A stretch of DNA of 64,000 bases from Holophagales bacterium (GCA_016699405.1 CP064972.1:1767501-1831500); one strand, 5' to 3'. Positions 7,576-18,072 are shown, numbered from the stretch's first letter. Made by a program: numbers and translations. Notes: a model not told the origin generated them from the letters alone.

Positions 7576-8346
7576 ATGCGCTCCGGCCCGCTCCTGGGCC
7601 TCCTCGGCCTCCTCGCCATCGCTCCGCCGCCGGTGCGCGGTACCGCTGCGCCCATGCCGGCGCCGTCGCCCGCGCCGACGTCCGCACCGACGCCCGCGCC
7701 CGCAGCGGGCGGCGACTCGCCGGTGCTGTTCGACCGCATCGTGGCGCTGGTCGACGGCGACCCGATCCTGCTCTCCGACCTCGACCGGGCGATCGGCCTC
7801 GGCCTGCTCGGCAGCCGCCCCGGTGCAGATTTCGCGGCCGAGCGGCGGCGGGTCCTCGACCTGCTCGTCGAACAGCGGCTGCGCTACCACGAGATCGAGC
7901 GCTTCGGCTTCCAGGACGTCTCGGTGCACGCCATCGAAGAGCAGGTCGAAAGGGTGCGCTCCCGCTTCCCCGACGAGGCGAGCTTCGAGAAGCGCCTCGC
8001 CGAGCTCGGCCTCGACAGCCGGCAGTTGCGCCAGCTCCTGGCGCGGCAACTGCTCACCCTGGCCTTCGTCGAGGAACGGCTCGGCCCGCGTGTCTTCGTC
8101 GGCCTCGACGAGATCCGCCGCTACTACGACGAGCGACTGGTGCCCGAGATGCGCGACCGCGGCGAGGCGCCGTCGCCGCTCGAGAGCGTTCGCGAGCAGA
8201 TCCGCAGCCTCCTCAAAGAGCAGCGACTCAACGAGGAGATCGACCGCTGGACCCGCGAGCTGCGGCGCGAAGCCGACGTCGTCGACTCGCTCGACCGCGC
8301 GCCGGTGCTCCCGCTGCCGCCGGTCGTGCCGTTGCACCAGCCCTGA
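7576..8346 (+). CDS. periplasmic SurA N-terminal-like chaperone without a parvulin domain
   Basis: A 256-residue predicted secreted protein. A hydrophobic signal sequence (LLGLLGLLAIAPP) is followed by an Ala-Pro-rich linker. It then shows a SurA N-terminal-type segment: FDRIVALVDGDPILLSDLD, helical regions with LLVEQRLRYHEIERFG, and a C-terminal helix. No peptidyl-prolyl isomerase domain is visible. It probably helps outer-membrane protein folding (inference). The start lies inside a 10-base tandem duplication (7564-7583, GCATGCGCTC twice) that duplicates a start-like ATG. An alternative in-frame ATG is at 7558. It diverges from the amidase gene with only 28 bases between them. Confidence 0.65.
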   Translation: MRSGPLLGLLGLLAIAPPPVRGTAAPMPAPSPAPTSAPTPAPAAGGDSPVLFDRIVALVDGDPILLSDLDRAIGLGLLGSRPGADFAAERRRVLDLLVEQRLRYHEIERFGFQDVSVHAIEEQVERVRSRFPDEASFEKRLAELGLDSRQLRQLLARQLLTLAFVEERLGPRVFVGLDEIRRYYDERLVPEMRDRGEAPSPLESVREQIRSLLKEQRLNEEIDRWTRELRREADVVDSLDRAPVLPLPPVVPLHQP

Positions 8347-8491
8347 GGGGAACGGCGCGTGGCGACCGGGCAAGGGCGCCGCGCGCCGCGATTCGGCTCC
8401 TCACTCCACGACGAGCCCGCTGCGCCGTGCGCGACCCCATCGCCTGCCGCGCGACGGCGGCGTTCTGCTCGCACTCGATCGGTCGGCGCGT

Positions 8492-8833
8492 TCAGCCCTT
8501 CGCGGTGAGCGCGCGCGGGCGCCAGCGGTAGCGGGCGAGGGAGAGGGTGCCGGCGGGGGAGAACTGCACGCCTTCCTGCTCGAGCAGGTGCTGCTGGAGT
8601 CGTTCGTGGCCGAAGCCGTCGGAGCGCGGGCTGGTGCGCCCCTGGGCGTTGACGACGCGGTGCCAGGGGAGGCGGCTCTCGTCGGGAAGGGTGTGCAGCG
8701 CGTAGCCGACCAGTCGAGGCTGGCGTGGGAGGCCGGCGAGCGCGGCGATCTGGCCGTAGGTCGCGACGCGACCGCGCGGGATGCGCGCCACCACCGCGTA
8801 GATCTTCTCGTACGAAAGCGGGGGTGCGGGCAC
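8492..8833 (-). CDS. atl: alkyltransferase-like protein (ATL)
   Basis: A 113-residue protein with the fold of O6-alkylguanine DNA alkyltransferase, but the reactive Cys of PCHRV is Trp (PWHRVVNAQG). This substitution defines ATL proteins, which bind O6-alkylguanine lesions and hand them to nucleotide excision repair (family knowledge). The N-terminal YEKIYAVVARIPRGRVATYGQIAALAG is typical. It lies seven bases after yoeB on the same strand and is probably co-transcribed with the toxin-antitoxin pair. Confidence 0.92.
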   Translation of the reverse strand: MPAPPLSYEKIYAVVARIPRGRVATYGQIAALAGLPRQPRLVGYALHTLPDESRLPWHRVVNAQGRTSPRSDGFGHERLQQHLLEQEGVQFSPAGTLSLARYRWRPRALTAKG

Positions 8834-8840
8834 GGCGAGG

Positions 8841-9110
8841 TCAGTAGTGGTAGCGCGCCTGGAGAAACTGGACGACGGCGTCGTCGACGAGGTAGACGAT
8901 CCGATGCTCCTGCGTCAGCCGACGCGACCAGAGGCCCGGGGCCAGGTACTTGAGCGGCTCCGGCTTGCCCACACCCTGGAACGGGTCGCGCAGAACGGCC
9001 TCCACGAGATCGAGGGCTCGCAGCGCGACCTTTCGGTCGGTGGCGACCCAGAAGCGCAGGTCCTCTCGGAACTCGCGATGGAAGATCGGTTGCCGGACGG
9101 CACGCGGCAC
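8841..9110 (-). CDS. yoeB: YoeB-family toxin, ribosome-dependent mRNA endonuclease
   Basis: An 89-residue RelE/YoeB-fold toxin. It shows the hallmark segment PFQGVGKPEPLKYL, then LWSRRLTQEHRIVYLV, and ends in RYHY; the terminal His-Tyr is part of the YoeB active site. Length matches the family (84-90). By family knowledge it cuts mRNA at the ribosome A site unless bound by YefM. It begins ten bases after the antitoxin gene. Confidence 0.95.
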   Translation of the reverse strand: MPRAVRQPIFHREFREDLRFWVATDRKVALRALDLVEAVLRDPFQGVGKPEPLKYLAPGLWSRRLTQEHRIVYLVDDAVVQFLQARYHY

Positions 9111-9120
9111 GCCGACCGTC

Positions 9121-9408
9121 CTAGCGGGTGGTGGCGAGATCGAGCTCGTGGCGGAGCTTGTTCACCGAGCTCGGCTTGCCCTTCGTCCGCTGCGCGCGAC
9201 GCAGCGCGCGCACGAGGCGTTGGGCGTTCTTCGGCGAGCGCAGGAGATGGGCCGTCTCGAGCAGGCTGGCGAGCTCGTCGGCGGAGACCAGGGCGACGCT
9301 CTCGGCGCCGCGCCGCCGGATGATGACCGGTTCCCTCGTCGAGGCGACCTGATCGCAGAGCGCCGCGAGCATCGCGCGGGCGCTCGTGTAGGTGGTTTCG
9401 GTGATCAT
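9121..9408 (-). CDS. yefM: YefM/Phd-family antitoxin
   Basis: A 95-residue antitoxin. The N-terminal DNA-binding part begins with TTYTSARAMLAALCDQV and EPVIIRRRGAESVALVSADE, a typical YefM/Phd pattern. A C-terminal extension binds the toxin. It is the first gene of the yefM-yoeB-atl operon and should repress it. A CCTGTACAGG palindrome with the YefM core TGTACA sits 12 bases upstream of the start. Confidence 0.93.
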   Translation of the reverse strand: MITETTYTSARAMLAALCDQVASTREPVIIRRRGAESVALVSADELASLLETAHLLRSPKNAQRLVRALRRAQRTKGKPSSVNKLRHELDLATTR

Positions 9409-9420
9409 CGGCGGACCGTT

Positions 9421-9430
9421 CCTGTACAGG
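9421..9430. promoter_or_regulatory. putative YefM operator palindrome
   Basis: CCTGTACAGG is a perfect 10-base palindrome just upstream of yefM. Its TGTACA core is the core reported for the E. coli yefM-yoeB operator (established knowledge). A related half with GTAC follows at about 9436-9439. Confidence 0.6.
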
Positions 9431-9543
9431 AGAACCGTACCACTCGTTGGCGAGGTCGTCCAGGCGCCTTCCGGGTCGGGGCTCGCTTCGCCCTTGCAGC
9501 GGAGCGGCGAAGCGTGGGGGCTCGAGGAACGATCGGCGCCAGG

Positions 9544-10266
9544 CTACCCCAGCGCGGCGAGGGTTTCCTTCTCGATCTCGTCCTTGGCCGGCGAGACGAT
9601 GCCGAGCACCGTGGCGAGACGGTCGAGCCAGGCGCGCTCGGCCGGCGAGCCGTCGCGGTCGGCCACCACGGCGAGGGCGGCGAAGCGGTAGAGGACTTCG
9701 CGCGCCTCGGGGGCGAAGGCGAAGCCGGCGATCTCCTCGGGCGAGGCGGGCAGCACCAGGTCGCGGTGCACCTGGGCCACCTGCTCGTCGGAGAGGCCGG
9801 CCGAGCCGAGCTGCTCCTGGATCGCGGCGCGCTCCTCGGGGCTCATCCGGCCGTCGGCGAGCGCGGCGGCGATCATCGTGCGGACGATCGGGAAGACCGC
9901 TTCCGGGGGGAGCGCCCCGCTGGGTTCGGCGGAGGCCAAGGGGGCTGCTGTGGCTGGCGGGAGCGGCGGAACGGAGGGAGCCGCCGCCTCGGCGGAGGCG
10001 GCGGGTGGCGGTGGTGGCGGGGTGAACGAGGGCGGAGGAGGCGGCGGGGGCGGGATGGTCCCAGGGACCGCCGGAGAACCGGCGAAGCGCCCGCCGCCCG
10101 CTCCGCCCTGGGTCTGGCGGTAGCGCTCGGCGGCCAGCCCGCCGGCGAGCAGCGCGCCGCCGGCGAGCAGGATGTTCTTCGCTCCGATGCGATGCACCAG
10201 CCGGCCGGCGTCGAAGCCGGTCGACTGGCGGATCGCATTGCTGATCAGCGTCTCGAGCAGTCCCAT
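9544..10266 (-). CDS. DUF533/TerB-like membrane-associated protein with proline-rich linker
   Basis: A 240-residue protein. The N-terminus (MGLLETLISNAIRQSTG, then NILLAGGALLAGGLAAERY) has one short hydrophobic segment. A linker with two runs of six to eight prolines follows. The C-terminal half is a helical TerB-like domain (AALADGRMSPEERAAIQEQL). This is the pattern of DUF533 (YebE-like) proteins, whose function is unknown. It lies 56 bases after acs on the same strand and may be read with it. I assign no function. Confidence 0.7.
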   Translation of the reverse strand: MGLLETLISNAIRQSTGFDAGRLVHRIGAKNILLAGGALLAGGLAAERYRQTQGGAGGGRFAGSPAVPGTIPPPPPPPPSFTPPPPPPAASAEAAAPSVPPLPPATAAPLASAEPSGALPPEAVFPIVRTMIAAALADGRMSPEERAAIQEQLGSAGLSDEQVAQVHRDLVLPASPEEIAGFAFAPEAREVLYRFAALAVVADRDGSPAERAWLDRLATVLGIVSPAKDEIEKETLAALG

Positions 10267-10322
10267 TGTCTCCTCCTCCGCGAGGTCGCGGCCTCGTCGG
10301 GCCACGCCGTGCGAGGAGAAGT

Positions 10323-12251
<1,929 letters not shown>

Positions 12252-12342
12252 CGGAGCTCCTCCCTCGAAGCGTGGTCCGGTGTCGCGAGCGCGCTTCGGG
12301 ACCGGCTCCCCCGGGCCGATCGCGCTCCCATGGTTCCTGCCA

Positions 12343-12362
12343 GGAGGGGCGCTCGCCCCTCC
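12343..12362. terminator. hairpin between the regulator genes and acs
   Basis: GGAGGGGCG-CT-CGCCCCTCC, a perfect nine-base stem. It sits between the kinase-like gene and acs and lacks a T-run. It may be an attenuator, a terminator or an mRNA processing site. Confidence 0.4.
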
Positions 12363-12384
12363 GTCGCGGATCTTGTCGGTGACC

Positions 12385-13101
12385 TCATCGGGTCGACTCC
12401 GGCGTCTCGACGGCGATGGGCAGCAGCACCTTGACGTGCGCGGCCGTTCCGTCGCGGTCGAGGTTGAACCAGGCCTCACCATCGTGCGCGCGGGCCATCG
12501 GCCGCAGCCCCTGCGGTGCGAGCGGACGGCCGGCGGCGTCCTCCGGGGGTGCGTCGAGCGCCTCGCCCTGCCAGTCGAGCAGACGCGTGACCTCGGCCGG
12601 GTCGGGGCTCCATCCGAGGTCGAGCAGCACGTGCCGATCGACCCTCCGGGTCCCGAGATGCAGCTGCACGACGGCCATCTCGCGGCGCAGGAGCGCGAGG
12701 AAGGCGACGACCGCCCCGATGACCTCGGTCGCGGGCAGATCGAGCCGCAGCGGCGGCGCCGCCGAAGAGTCGGCTGGGCGCGACGCGACCTCGTAGCCGA
12801 GCTCGTCGGCGGCTGCGCCGATGCGGGCGACGAGCTCGTCGACGTCGATCGTCGTCGGCGTCCCGTCGGCGGGTTCGGCGACGGCGCGATGCGCCAGGCG
12901 CTCGACCCGGATGGCGAGCTCGCCCAGCCGCTCGGACTCCTGCGAGACGACGGCGAGCAGGCGCGCCCGCGGCAACCCGTCGAGCGCCGGGAACTTCTCG
13001 AGCGTCTCGGCCGCGGCGCGCAGGCTGCCGATGGCGCCGCGCATCGAGCGCGCCAGCTCTTCGAGCTCGCGACCGGCGACGGGAGTGGGCGTCTCAGTCA
13101 T
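12385..13101 (-). CDS. degenerate histidine-kinase-like protein
   Basis: A 238-residue soluble protein. A long helix pair (ELEELARSMRGAIGSLRAAAETLEK) resembles a kinase dimerisation helix but has no phosphoacceptor His. The C-terminal half resembles a histidine-kinase ATPase fold without intact N, G1 or G2 boxes. Its start overlaps the stop of the receiver-only regulator by eight bases, so the two are made together. I infer a phosphotransfer-dead adaptor, perhaps a phosphatase or anti-kinase for the SLC5-kinase pathway. The assignment to the kinase fold is by pattern only. Confidence 0.5.
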   Translation of the reverse strand: MTETPTPVAGRELEELARSMRGAIGSLRAAAETLEKFPALDGLPRARLLAVVSQESERLGELAIRVERLAHRAVAEPADGTPTTIDVDELVARIGAAADELGYEVASRPADSSAAPPLRLDLPATEVIGAVVAFLALLRREMAVVQLHLGTRRVDRHVLLDLGWSPDPAEVTRLLDWQGEALDAPPEDAAGRPLAPQGLRPMARAHDGEAWFNLDRDGTAAHVKVLLPIAVETPESTR

Positions 13102-13465
13102 CGCGACCTTCGAGACAGCGGCGGATCTGGGCGATCAGATCGCGGGTGGAGAACGGCTTGGTGACGTAGAGGTCGGCCCCGAGGTCGAGCCCCTTGTGGC
13201 GCTCGACGTCGCGGCCGCGCGCCGTCAACATGACGATCTTCGGGCAGTCGGGGGCGCTCTGCAGGCGCCGGCAGACCTCGAAGCCGTCGAGCCCCGGCAG
13301 CATCACGTCGAGCAGCACGAGGTGCGGACGGAAGCTCGCGGCGAGCGCGAGCGCCTGGTGTCCGTCGCCGGCCACGGCGACCACGTAGCCCTCGTGGCCG
13401 AGCAGGAACTCGAGCGACACGACGATGTTCGGCTCGTCCTCGACGATCAGCACGCGCTCGGCCAT
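13094..13465 (-). CDS. single-domain response regulator (CheY-like)
   Basis: A 123-residue receiver with Asp53 (LVLLDVMLPGLDGFEV), Thr in VMLTARG and Lys in YVTKPFS. No output domain follows. It starts 19 bases after the stop of the SLC5-kinase fusion and overlaps the kinase-like gene downstream. It is the obvious phosphate acceptor of that kinase. Without an output domain it must act through a partner, possibly the overlapping kinase-like protein or the sigma54 activator at the head of the cluster (inference). Confidence 0.93.
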   Translation of the reverse strand: MAERVLIVEDEPNIVVSLEFLLGHEGYVVAVAGDGHQALALAASFRPHLVLLDVMLPGLDGFEVCRRLQSAPDCPKIVMLTARGRDVERHKGLDLGADLYVTKPFSTRDLIAQIRRCLEGRDD

Positions 13466-13484
13466 GGCCGTCCTCTCTCGTTGC

Positions 13485-16244
13485 TCATGCGCTCTCCCGC
13501 TCGGCTCCGGCGGCGGCGAGCTCGCCGGCCGGCCAACTGCGGCGCTGGGCGAGCGGCAGGGTGAAGGCGAAGCGGGCGCCGCCGCGCTCGCTCGGCTCGA
13601 CCCAGATCCTGCCGCCGTGCCGGGCGACGATCTCGCGGCTGATCGACAGTCCGAGGCCGATGCCGTGGGAAGGCTGCGCCACCGGTCCTTCGATCTGGTG
13701 GAACTTGTCGAAGATCGTCTCGCGCTCCTCCGGCGGCACGCCGGGGCCGTCGTCGGAGACGGCGAAGGTGATGTTCTCGTTGTCGGCGGCGGCATCGACG
13801 GCGATCCAGCCGCCCTCGGGTGCGAATTTCAAGGCGTTGGCGAGCAGGTTGTGGAGGACCTGGAGCACCCGGTCGTAGTCGATCTCTGGGCGGGGCAGGC
13901 CGGGCTCGAGCCGCGTCGCGACGGCGATCGCCCGCCGCTCGGCGAGACTGCCGACGGAGGCCACCGCCTCGTCGATCATCGCCGCGACGTCGGCGGGCTC
14001 CGGGTGCAAGTCGGCCTCGCCCGATTCGAGCTTGGCGAGGTCGAGCACCTGGCAGATGAGGCGGGTCAGTCGCTCGTTCTCCTTGAGAACGATGCGCAGG
14101 AACTCGCCTCGCTTCTCCTCGTCGAGCTCCGGATGGTCGTGCAGGATCTCGGTGAAGGCGCGGATCGAGGTGAGCGGCGTGCGGAGCTCGTGGGCCATCG
14201 TGGCGACGAAGTCGTCCTTCAGCCGGTCGAGCTCGCGCAGCCGCTCGTTGGCGGCGCGCAGGTCGGCGCTGGCGCGCTCGAGAGCGGTCGACTTCTCCTC
14301 GAGCTGACGGCTGGTGGCGATGACGCGCGCCGACTCGTCGAGCAGACGCAGCACCTCGCCGGTGGCGAGCTCCTGCTCGCGCGCCACTGAGGCGAGCGCG
14401 ACCCGCGCGGAGGCCGCGCCGGTGGTGCCGGCGAGCAGTCGCTCGGCGAAGGCGACGAGGCCTGCGTCGGCGTAGACCATCCGGTCGAGCGACAGCCCGC
14501 GGCCGGCTGAGTAGCGGGCGAGCGCCGAGCTGGTGCGCTCGGCGCCGAGGAAGCGCTCGAGCAGCGAACGCACCGCAGCCACCGGGGTGTCGGCGCGCCA
14601 GCGCGGCAGCTCGGCGCTCTCCGGGCGGCGCCGGAAGACGTCGACGAACCGCCGGGCCTGGGCGTATTCGACCGCGCTCTGGCCGCCGAGCGACGAGATC
14701 GCCACGTAGAGTCCGAGGTTGACGGTCAGGCTCCAGAAGAGCGAGTGCGCCATCGGGTCGAGGCCGGCGATGCCGAAGAGCGCCTGCGGGCGGAGCCAGC
14801 CGAGCCCGAACGGCCCTTCGGTGAGCACGCGCGCCGGGAGGCGGCCGCTGTTGACCCAGGTCGGGAAGGGCAGCGTGTAGGTCCAGACGACGAAGCCGCC
14901 GAGGATGCCGGCGAGCGCGCCGCGTTGCGTGGCGCCACGCCAGAAGAGGCCGCCGAGGATCGCCGGGGCGAGCTGCGCCACGGCGGCGAAGGAGATGAGG
15001 CCGATGGAGACCAGCGAGCCCTCCGCTCCGGTCGCCATCAGGTAGAACTGGCCGAGGCCGAGGACGATGACGATGGCGAAACGCCGCGCCGAGAGCAGGA
15101 GCTGCGAGAGGTCGGGCTCCCAGCCGCGCAGCGCCGTGCGCAGCAGGGCCGGGAGGATCAGCTCGTTCGACATCATCGTCGAGAGCGCCACGGTCTCGAC
15201 GATCACCATGCCGGTGGCCGCCGAGACGCCGCCGAGGAAGACGAGCAGGGCGAGCCCCGAGGTGCCGCCGGCCAGTGGCAGGGCGAGCACGAAGTTGTCG
15301 GCGTCGACGCGTCCGTTGGCGAAGAGCAGGCGCCCGGCGAAGGCGATCGGCAGGACGAAGAGGTTGATCGCCAGCATGTAGAGGGGAAAGAGCCAGGCCG
15401 CCTTGCGCAGATGCTGTTCGTCGACGTTCTCGATCACCGCCATCTGGAACTGGCGCGGCAGGAAGAGGATGGCGGCGAACGAGAGCAGCAGCATCCACGA
15501 CCAGGAGCTCCAGGAGCCGGAGAAGGCCGTGAGCTTGACAAGCTCGGGGTTCGCGAGCACGCGGTCGAAGAGCTCGCCGAAGCCGTGGTGGAGACCGAAG
15601 GTGACCCAGAGTCCGACGCCGAGGAAGGCGACGAGCTTGATCACCGACTCGAAGGCGATGGCCAGCACCAGCCCCTCGTGGTGCTCGGTGAGGTCGAGAT
15701 GCCGGGTGCCGAAGAGGATGGCGAAGACGGCGAGCGTCGCCGCGACGCCGCAGGAGGTCCGCAGGAAGAGCGGGTCGTGCGCCACGTCCTCGCCGACGCC
15801 GCGCAGCAGCAGCAGGAAGGTCGTCGACACGGCCTTCAACTGCAGCGCGATGTACGGCACGATGCCGACGACCAACACCGCGGCGACGAGCGCGCCGAGC
15901 GAGCGGCTCTTGCCGTAGCGCGAGGCGACGAAGTCGGCGATCGAGGTGATGCGCTCCTGCTTGCTGATGCGCACCAGGCGGCGCAGCAGCACCCAGGAGA
16001 GCGCCGCCGCGAGCGTCGGGCCGAGGTAGACCGGGAGGAATCCGATGCCCGTCGAGGCGGCACGGCCGACCGACCCGAAGAAGGTCCAGGCGGTGCAGTA
16101 GACCGCCATCGACAGGGCGTAGACGTAGGGGTTGGCGATCAGGCTCTGCCCGCGCTCGGCGCGCCGGTCGCCCCAGAAGGCGACGACGAAGAGTAGGCCG
16201 AGGTAGAGCAGCGCGACCGAGAGAATCGTCCAGGCGGCGATCAC
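13485..16244 (-). CDS. SLC5 transporter-histidine kinase fusion (CbrA/CrbS type)
   Basis: A 919-residue protein. Residues 1 to about 500 form a sodium/solute-symporter-like membrane domain with some 13 hydrophobic segments (VYCTAWTFFGSVGRAASTG, SIADFVASRYGKS). A linker, a phosphoacceptor helix with His685 (MAHELRTPLTS) and a complete ATPase domain follow (LLANALKF, DDGPGVP, GIGLGLS). In Pseudomonas and Vibrio, such proteins (CbrA, CrbS) control carbon use, including acs. The neighbouring acs supports that role here. A GTG start at 16244 preceded by GGAG is used. Whether it also transports a substrate cannot be seen. Confidence 0.92.
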   Translation of the reverse strand: MIAAWTILSVALLYLGLLFVVAFWGDRRAERGQSLIANPYVYALSMAVYCTAWTFFGSVGRAASTGIGFLPVYLGPTLAAALSWVLLRRLVRISKQERITSIADFVASRYGKSRSLGALVAAVLVVGIVPYIALQLKAVSTTFLLLLRGVGEDVAHDPLFLRTSCGVAATLAVFAILFGTRHLDLTEHHEGLVLAIAFESVIKLVAFLGVGLWVTFGLHHGFGELFDRVLANPELVKLTAFSGSWSSWSWMLLLSFAAILFLPRQFQMAVIENVDEQHLRKAAWLFPLYMLAINLFVLPIAFAGRLLFANGRVDADNFVLALPLAGGTSGLALLVFLGGVSAATGMVIVETVALSTMMSNELILPALLRTALRGWEPDLSQLLLSARRFAIVIVLGLGQFYLMATGAEGSLVSIGLISFAAVAQLAPAILGGLFWRGATQRGALAGILGGFVVWTYTLPFPTWVNSGRLPARVLTEGPFGLGWLRPQALFGIAGLDPMAHSLFWSLTVNLGLYVAISSLGGQSAVEYAQARRFVDVFRRRPESAELPRWRADTPVAAVRSLLERFLGAERTSSALARYSAGRGLSLDRMVYADAGLVAFAERLLAGTTGAASARVALASVAREQELATGEVLRLLDESARVIATSRQLEEKSTALERASADLRAANERLRELDRLKDDFVATMAHELRTPLTSIRAFTEILHDHPELDEEKRGEFLRIVLKENERLTRLICQVLDLAKLESGEADLHPEPADVAAMIDEAVASVGSLAERRAIAVATRLEPGLPRPEIDYDRVLQVLHNLLANALKFAPEGGWIAVDAAADNENITFAVSDDGPGVPPEERETIFDKFHQIEGPVAQPSHGIGLGLSISREIVARHGGRIWVEPSERGGARFAFTLPLAQRRSWPAGELAAAGAERESA

Positions 16245-16275
16245 GTGCTCGCTCCGCGGATTCGCCCCGGCGCGC

Positions 16276-16575
16276 CTAGCGCCGGCGGCCTCCGGAGTCG
16301 ACCAGCCGGGCGATGACGGCGATGAAGGCGGCCCAGGCGGTGAAGACGTAGACGTAGAGGATCGGGATGCCGAAGAGCCGGTCGGGCCGCGAGAAGACGG
16401 CGAGGAACGGGTAGCCGAAGAGCAGCCAGCCGACCATTGCCAGGACGATCAGGCGCGGCGGCAGGAGGCGCTGCTTGACCTCGAGCAGGGCGCGACGGGC
16501 GCGGCGGTCGACACTGCCGGCGTCGCTGCGCGAGCGTGGGGAGACGACGCCGGAGGGCGACTCGCGCGGGCTCAT
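16276..16575 (-). CDS. small two-helix membrane protein upstream of the SLC5-kinase
   Basis: A 99-residue protein with a basic, polar N-terminus and two transmembrane segments (LIVLAMVGWLLFGYPFLAVF and ILYVYVFTAWAAFIAVIARLV). Its ATG overlaps the stop of the sigma54 activator gene (ATGA), and it ends 31 bases before the SLC5-kinase. SSS-type proteins often have a small membrane partner, and a small membrane gene (cbrX) precedes cbrA in pseudomonads, so it may be an accessory subunit (inference). No domain is recognised. Confidence 0.7.
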   Translation of the reverse strand: MSPRESPSGVVSPRSRSDAGSVDRRARRALLEVKQRLLPPRLIVLAMVGWLLFGYPFLAVFSRPDRLFGIPILYVYVFTAWAAFIAVIARLVDSGGRRR

Positions 16576-17945
16576 GCAAGCAGTCCGTGACGGCGCAGGC
16601 GCCGATAGATCGTCGAGCGCGCGATGCCGAGCTCGTCGGCGGCGCGGCTGAGGTTGCCTCGGGCCGTGGCGACGGCGAGCTCGAGCCGCTCGCGCTCGAT
16701 CTCGACGAGCGTGCGCACGGGCGTCGGCGGCGCAGTCGAGCGTTCGGGTGCGGCAGCCGGCGGCACGGTCTCTCGCCGCTCGGGCATCGGCTCGCTCTCG
16801 GCGAGCTCGCGCGGCAGGTGCTCGGGCCGGATGGTGTCGCCGTCGGAGAGGATCAGCGCGTGCTGCAGTGCCGTCTTGATCTGCCGCACGTTGCCCGGCC
16901 AGGGGAAGCGCACCATCGACTCGAACGCCTCGGGCGCCATCTCAGGTGGCGTCGCGCGGCCGGCCTCGGCCGCGAGTCCCTGGAGCAGATGGCTGATGAG
17001 GGCCGACACGTCCTGGCGCTCTCGCACCGGTGGCAGGCCGAGGCAGGCCCCGTTGATCCGGTAGTAGAGGTCCTGACGGAAGGCGCCGTCGGCGACCAGC
17101 CGGGGCAGATCGCGACAGGTGGCGCAGACCAGGCGGACGTCGGCCTGCCGCGGCCGATTGTCGCCCACCCGGTAGTAGGTGCCGTCCTCGAGCACGCGCA
17201 GGAGCAGCGCCTGGAGCGGTCCGGGCATCTCGCCGACCTCGTCGAGAAAGAGCGTGCCGCCGCGTGCCGCGCCGATCTTGCCGTCGTTGCCTTCCCGGCT
17301 GGCTCCGGTGAAGGCGCCCGGGGCGTAGCCGAAGAGCTCGCTCTCGAGCAGGTGCGGCGAGAGCGCACCGCAGTTGATGGCGACGAACGGCCGATCGCGC
17401 CGCGCGCTGGCACCGTGAATCGCCCGTGCCAGGAGCTCCTTTCCCGTTCCGGTCTCGGCGAGCAGCAGGATCGGCAGCAGTGTGCGGGCGAAGCGCGCGC
17501 CGGCTTCCTTCGTGGCGACGACGGCGGGGTCGTCGCCGAACAGTGCGTCGAAGCCGCGATCGTTGCGCCCGCTGCGTCGCGTCGGCGCGACGGTGTCGCT
17601 CGACGGCTCGAAGAAGGCCACCACGCCGGCGAGCGAGCCGTCGGCGACAGCGATCGGTTCGAAGCGCACGCGGGTGCCGCGGCGATCGGCAAGAAGCCGC
17701 GCGGTCGGGAGCTCGGCGGCGAGATCGCTCTGTCCGTCGCGCGCGATCAGCTCGACCTCGCGCCAGCCGATCCCCACCAGATCGCGCAGCGACGGCTCGG
17801 CACCGCCATTGGTGAGCCCGAGCAGCGAGGTGGCGGCGCGATTGGCCGACCGCAGTCGCCCTCCTGCTTCGACGAGCAGCGCCGGCGCCGGACAGGCGTC
17901 GACGAGCCGGCTGGCGAGCAGAAGTGGATCGCTCGGAGGAGTCAC
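16572..17945 (-). CDS. sigma54-dependent activator with PAS sensor domain
   Basis: About 457 residues. The N-terminal PAS-like region is followed by AAA+ motifs: Walker A (AETGTGKE), GAFTGA loop (FGYAPGAFTGAS), Walker B (LFLDEVGEM) and the PWPGNVRQ arginine region. The C-terminal Fis-type helix-turn-helix is NLSRAADELGIARSTIYRRL. It resembles AcoR/PrpR-like regulators that sense small molecules rather than phosphorylation. I chose GTG at 17945 because TGTAGTG/TGTAGCG sites lie just outside it; a TTG at 17981 is an alternative. It heads the regulatory operon and diverges from the porin-transporter operon, which has a sigma54-like promoter. Confidence 0.85.
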   Translation of the reverse strand: MTPPSDPLLLASRLVDACPAPALLVEAGGRLRSANRAATSLLGLTNGGAEPSLRDLVGIGWREVELIARDGQSDLAAELPTARLLADRRGTRVRFEPIAVADGSLAGVVAFFEPSSDTVAPTRRSGRNDRGFDALFGDDPAVVATKEAGARFARTLLPILLLAETGTGKELLARAIHGASARRDRPFVAINCGALSPHLLESELFGYAPGAFTGASREGNDGKIGAARGGTLFLDEVGEMPGPLQALLLRVLEDGTYYRVGDNRPRQADVRLVCATCRDLPRLVADGAFRQDLYYRINGACLGLPPVRERQDVSALISHLLQGLAAEAGRATPPEMAPEAFESMVRFPWPGNVRQIKTALQHALILSDGDTIRPEHLPRELAESEPMPERRETVPPAAAPERSTAPPTPVRTLVEIERERLELAVATARGNLSRAADELGIARSTIYRRLRRHGLLA

Positions 17946-17954
17946 GGGCAGGAG

Positions 17955-17970
17955 TGTAGTGGCTGTAGCG
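17955..17970. promoter_or_regulatory. TGTAGYG pair upstream of the activator gene
   Basis: TGTAGTG (17955-17961) and TGTAGCG (17964-17970) are direct repeats nine bases apart. They are the reverse complement of the CGCTACA/G repeats at 18038-18064. They lie about 105-120 bases upstream of the sigma54-like -24 element, a normal enhancer distance. Confidence 0.5.
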
Positions 17971-18037
17971 ATCTGTATCAAGTGGGTCCGTCACCGAACC
18001 CAAGAAAAGTGACAGCGAATCATGCTGCCGAGCCGAG

Positions 18038-18064
18038 CGCTACAATTCGCTACGAAACGCTACG
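18038..18064. promoter_or_regulatory. three CGCTAC repeats in exact 10-base phase
   Basis: CGCTACA, CGCTACG and CGCTACG start at 18038, 18048 and 18058, so equivalent bases fall on the same face of the helix. They end nine bases before the -24 element at 18073. This looks like an iterated operator for the divergent activator or a repressor. Confidence 0.6.
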
Positions 18065-18072
18065 CTCGATCC

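Noticed and set aside
9985..10060. Possible minisatellite repeat
   Set aside because: It is low-complexity sequence encoding the proline runs of the DUF533-like protein, not an independent repeat.
12252..12384. Sigma54 promoter directly upstream of acs
   Set aside because: Two TGGC/CGGC-like stretches on the minus strand lack the 10-base spaced GC at -12.
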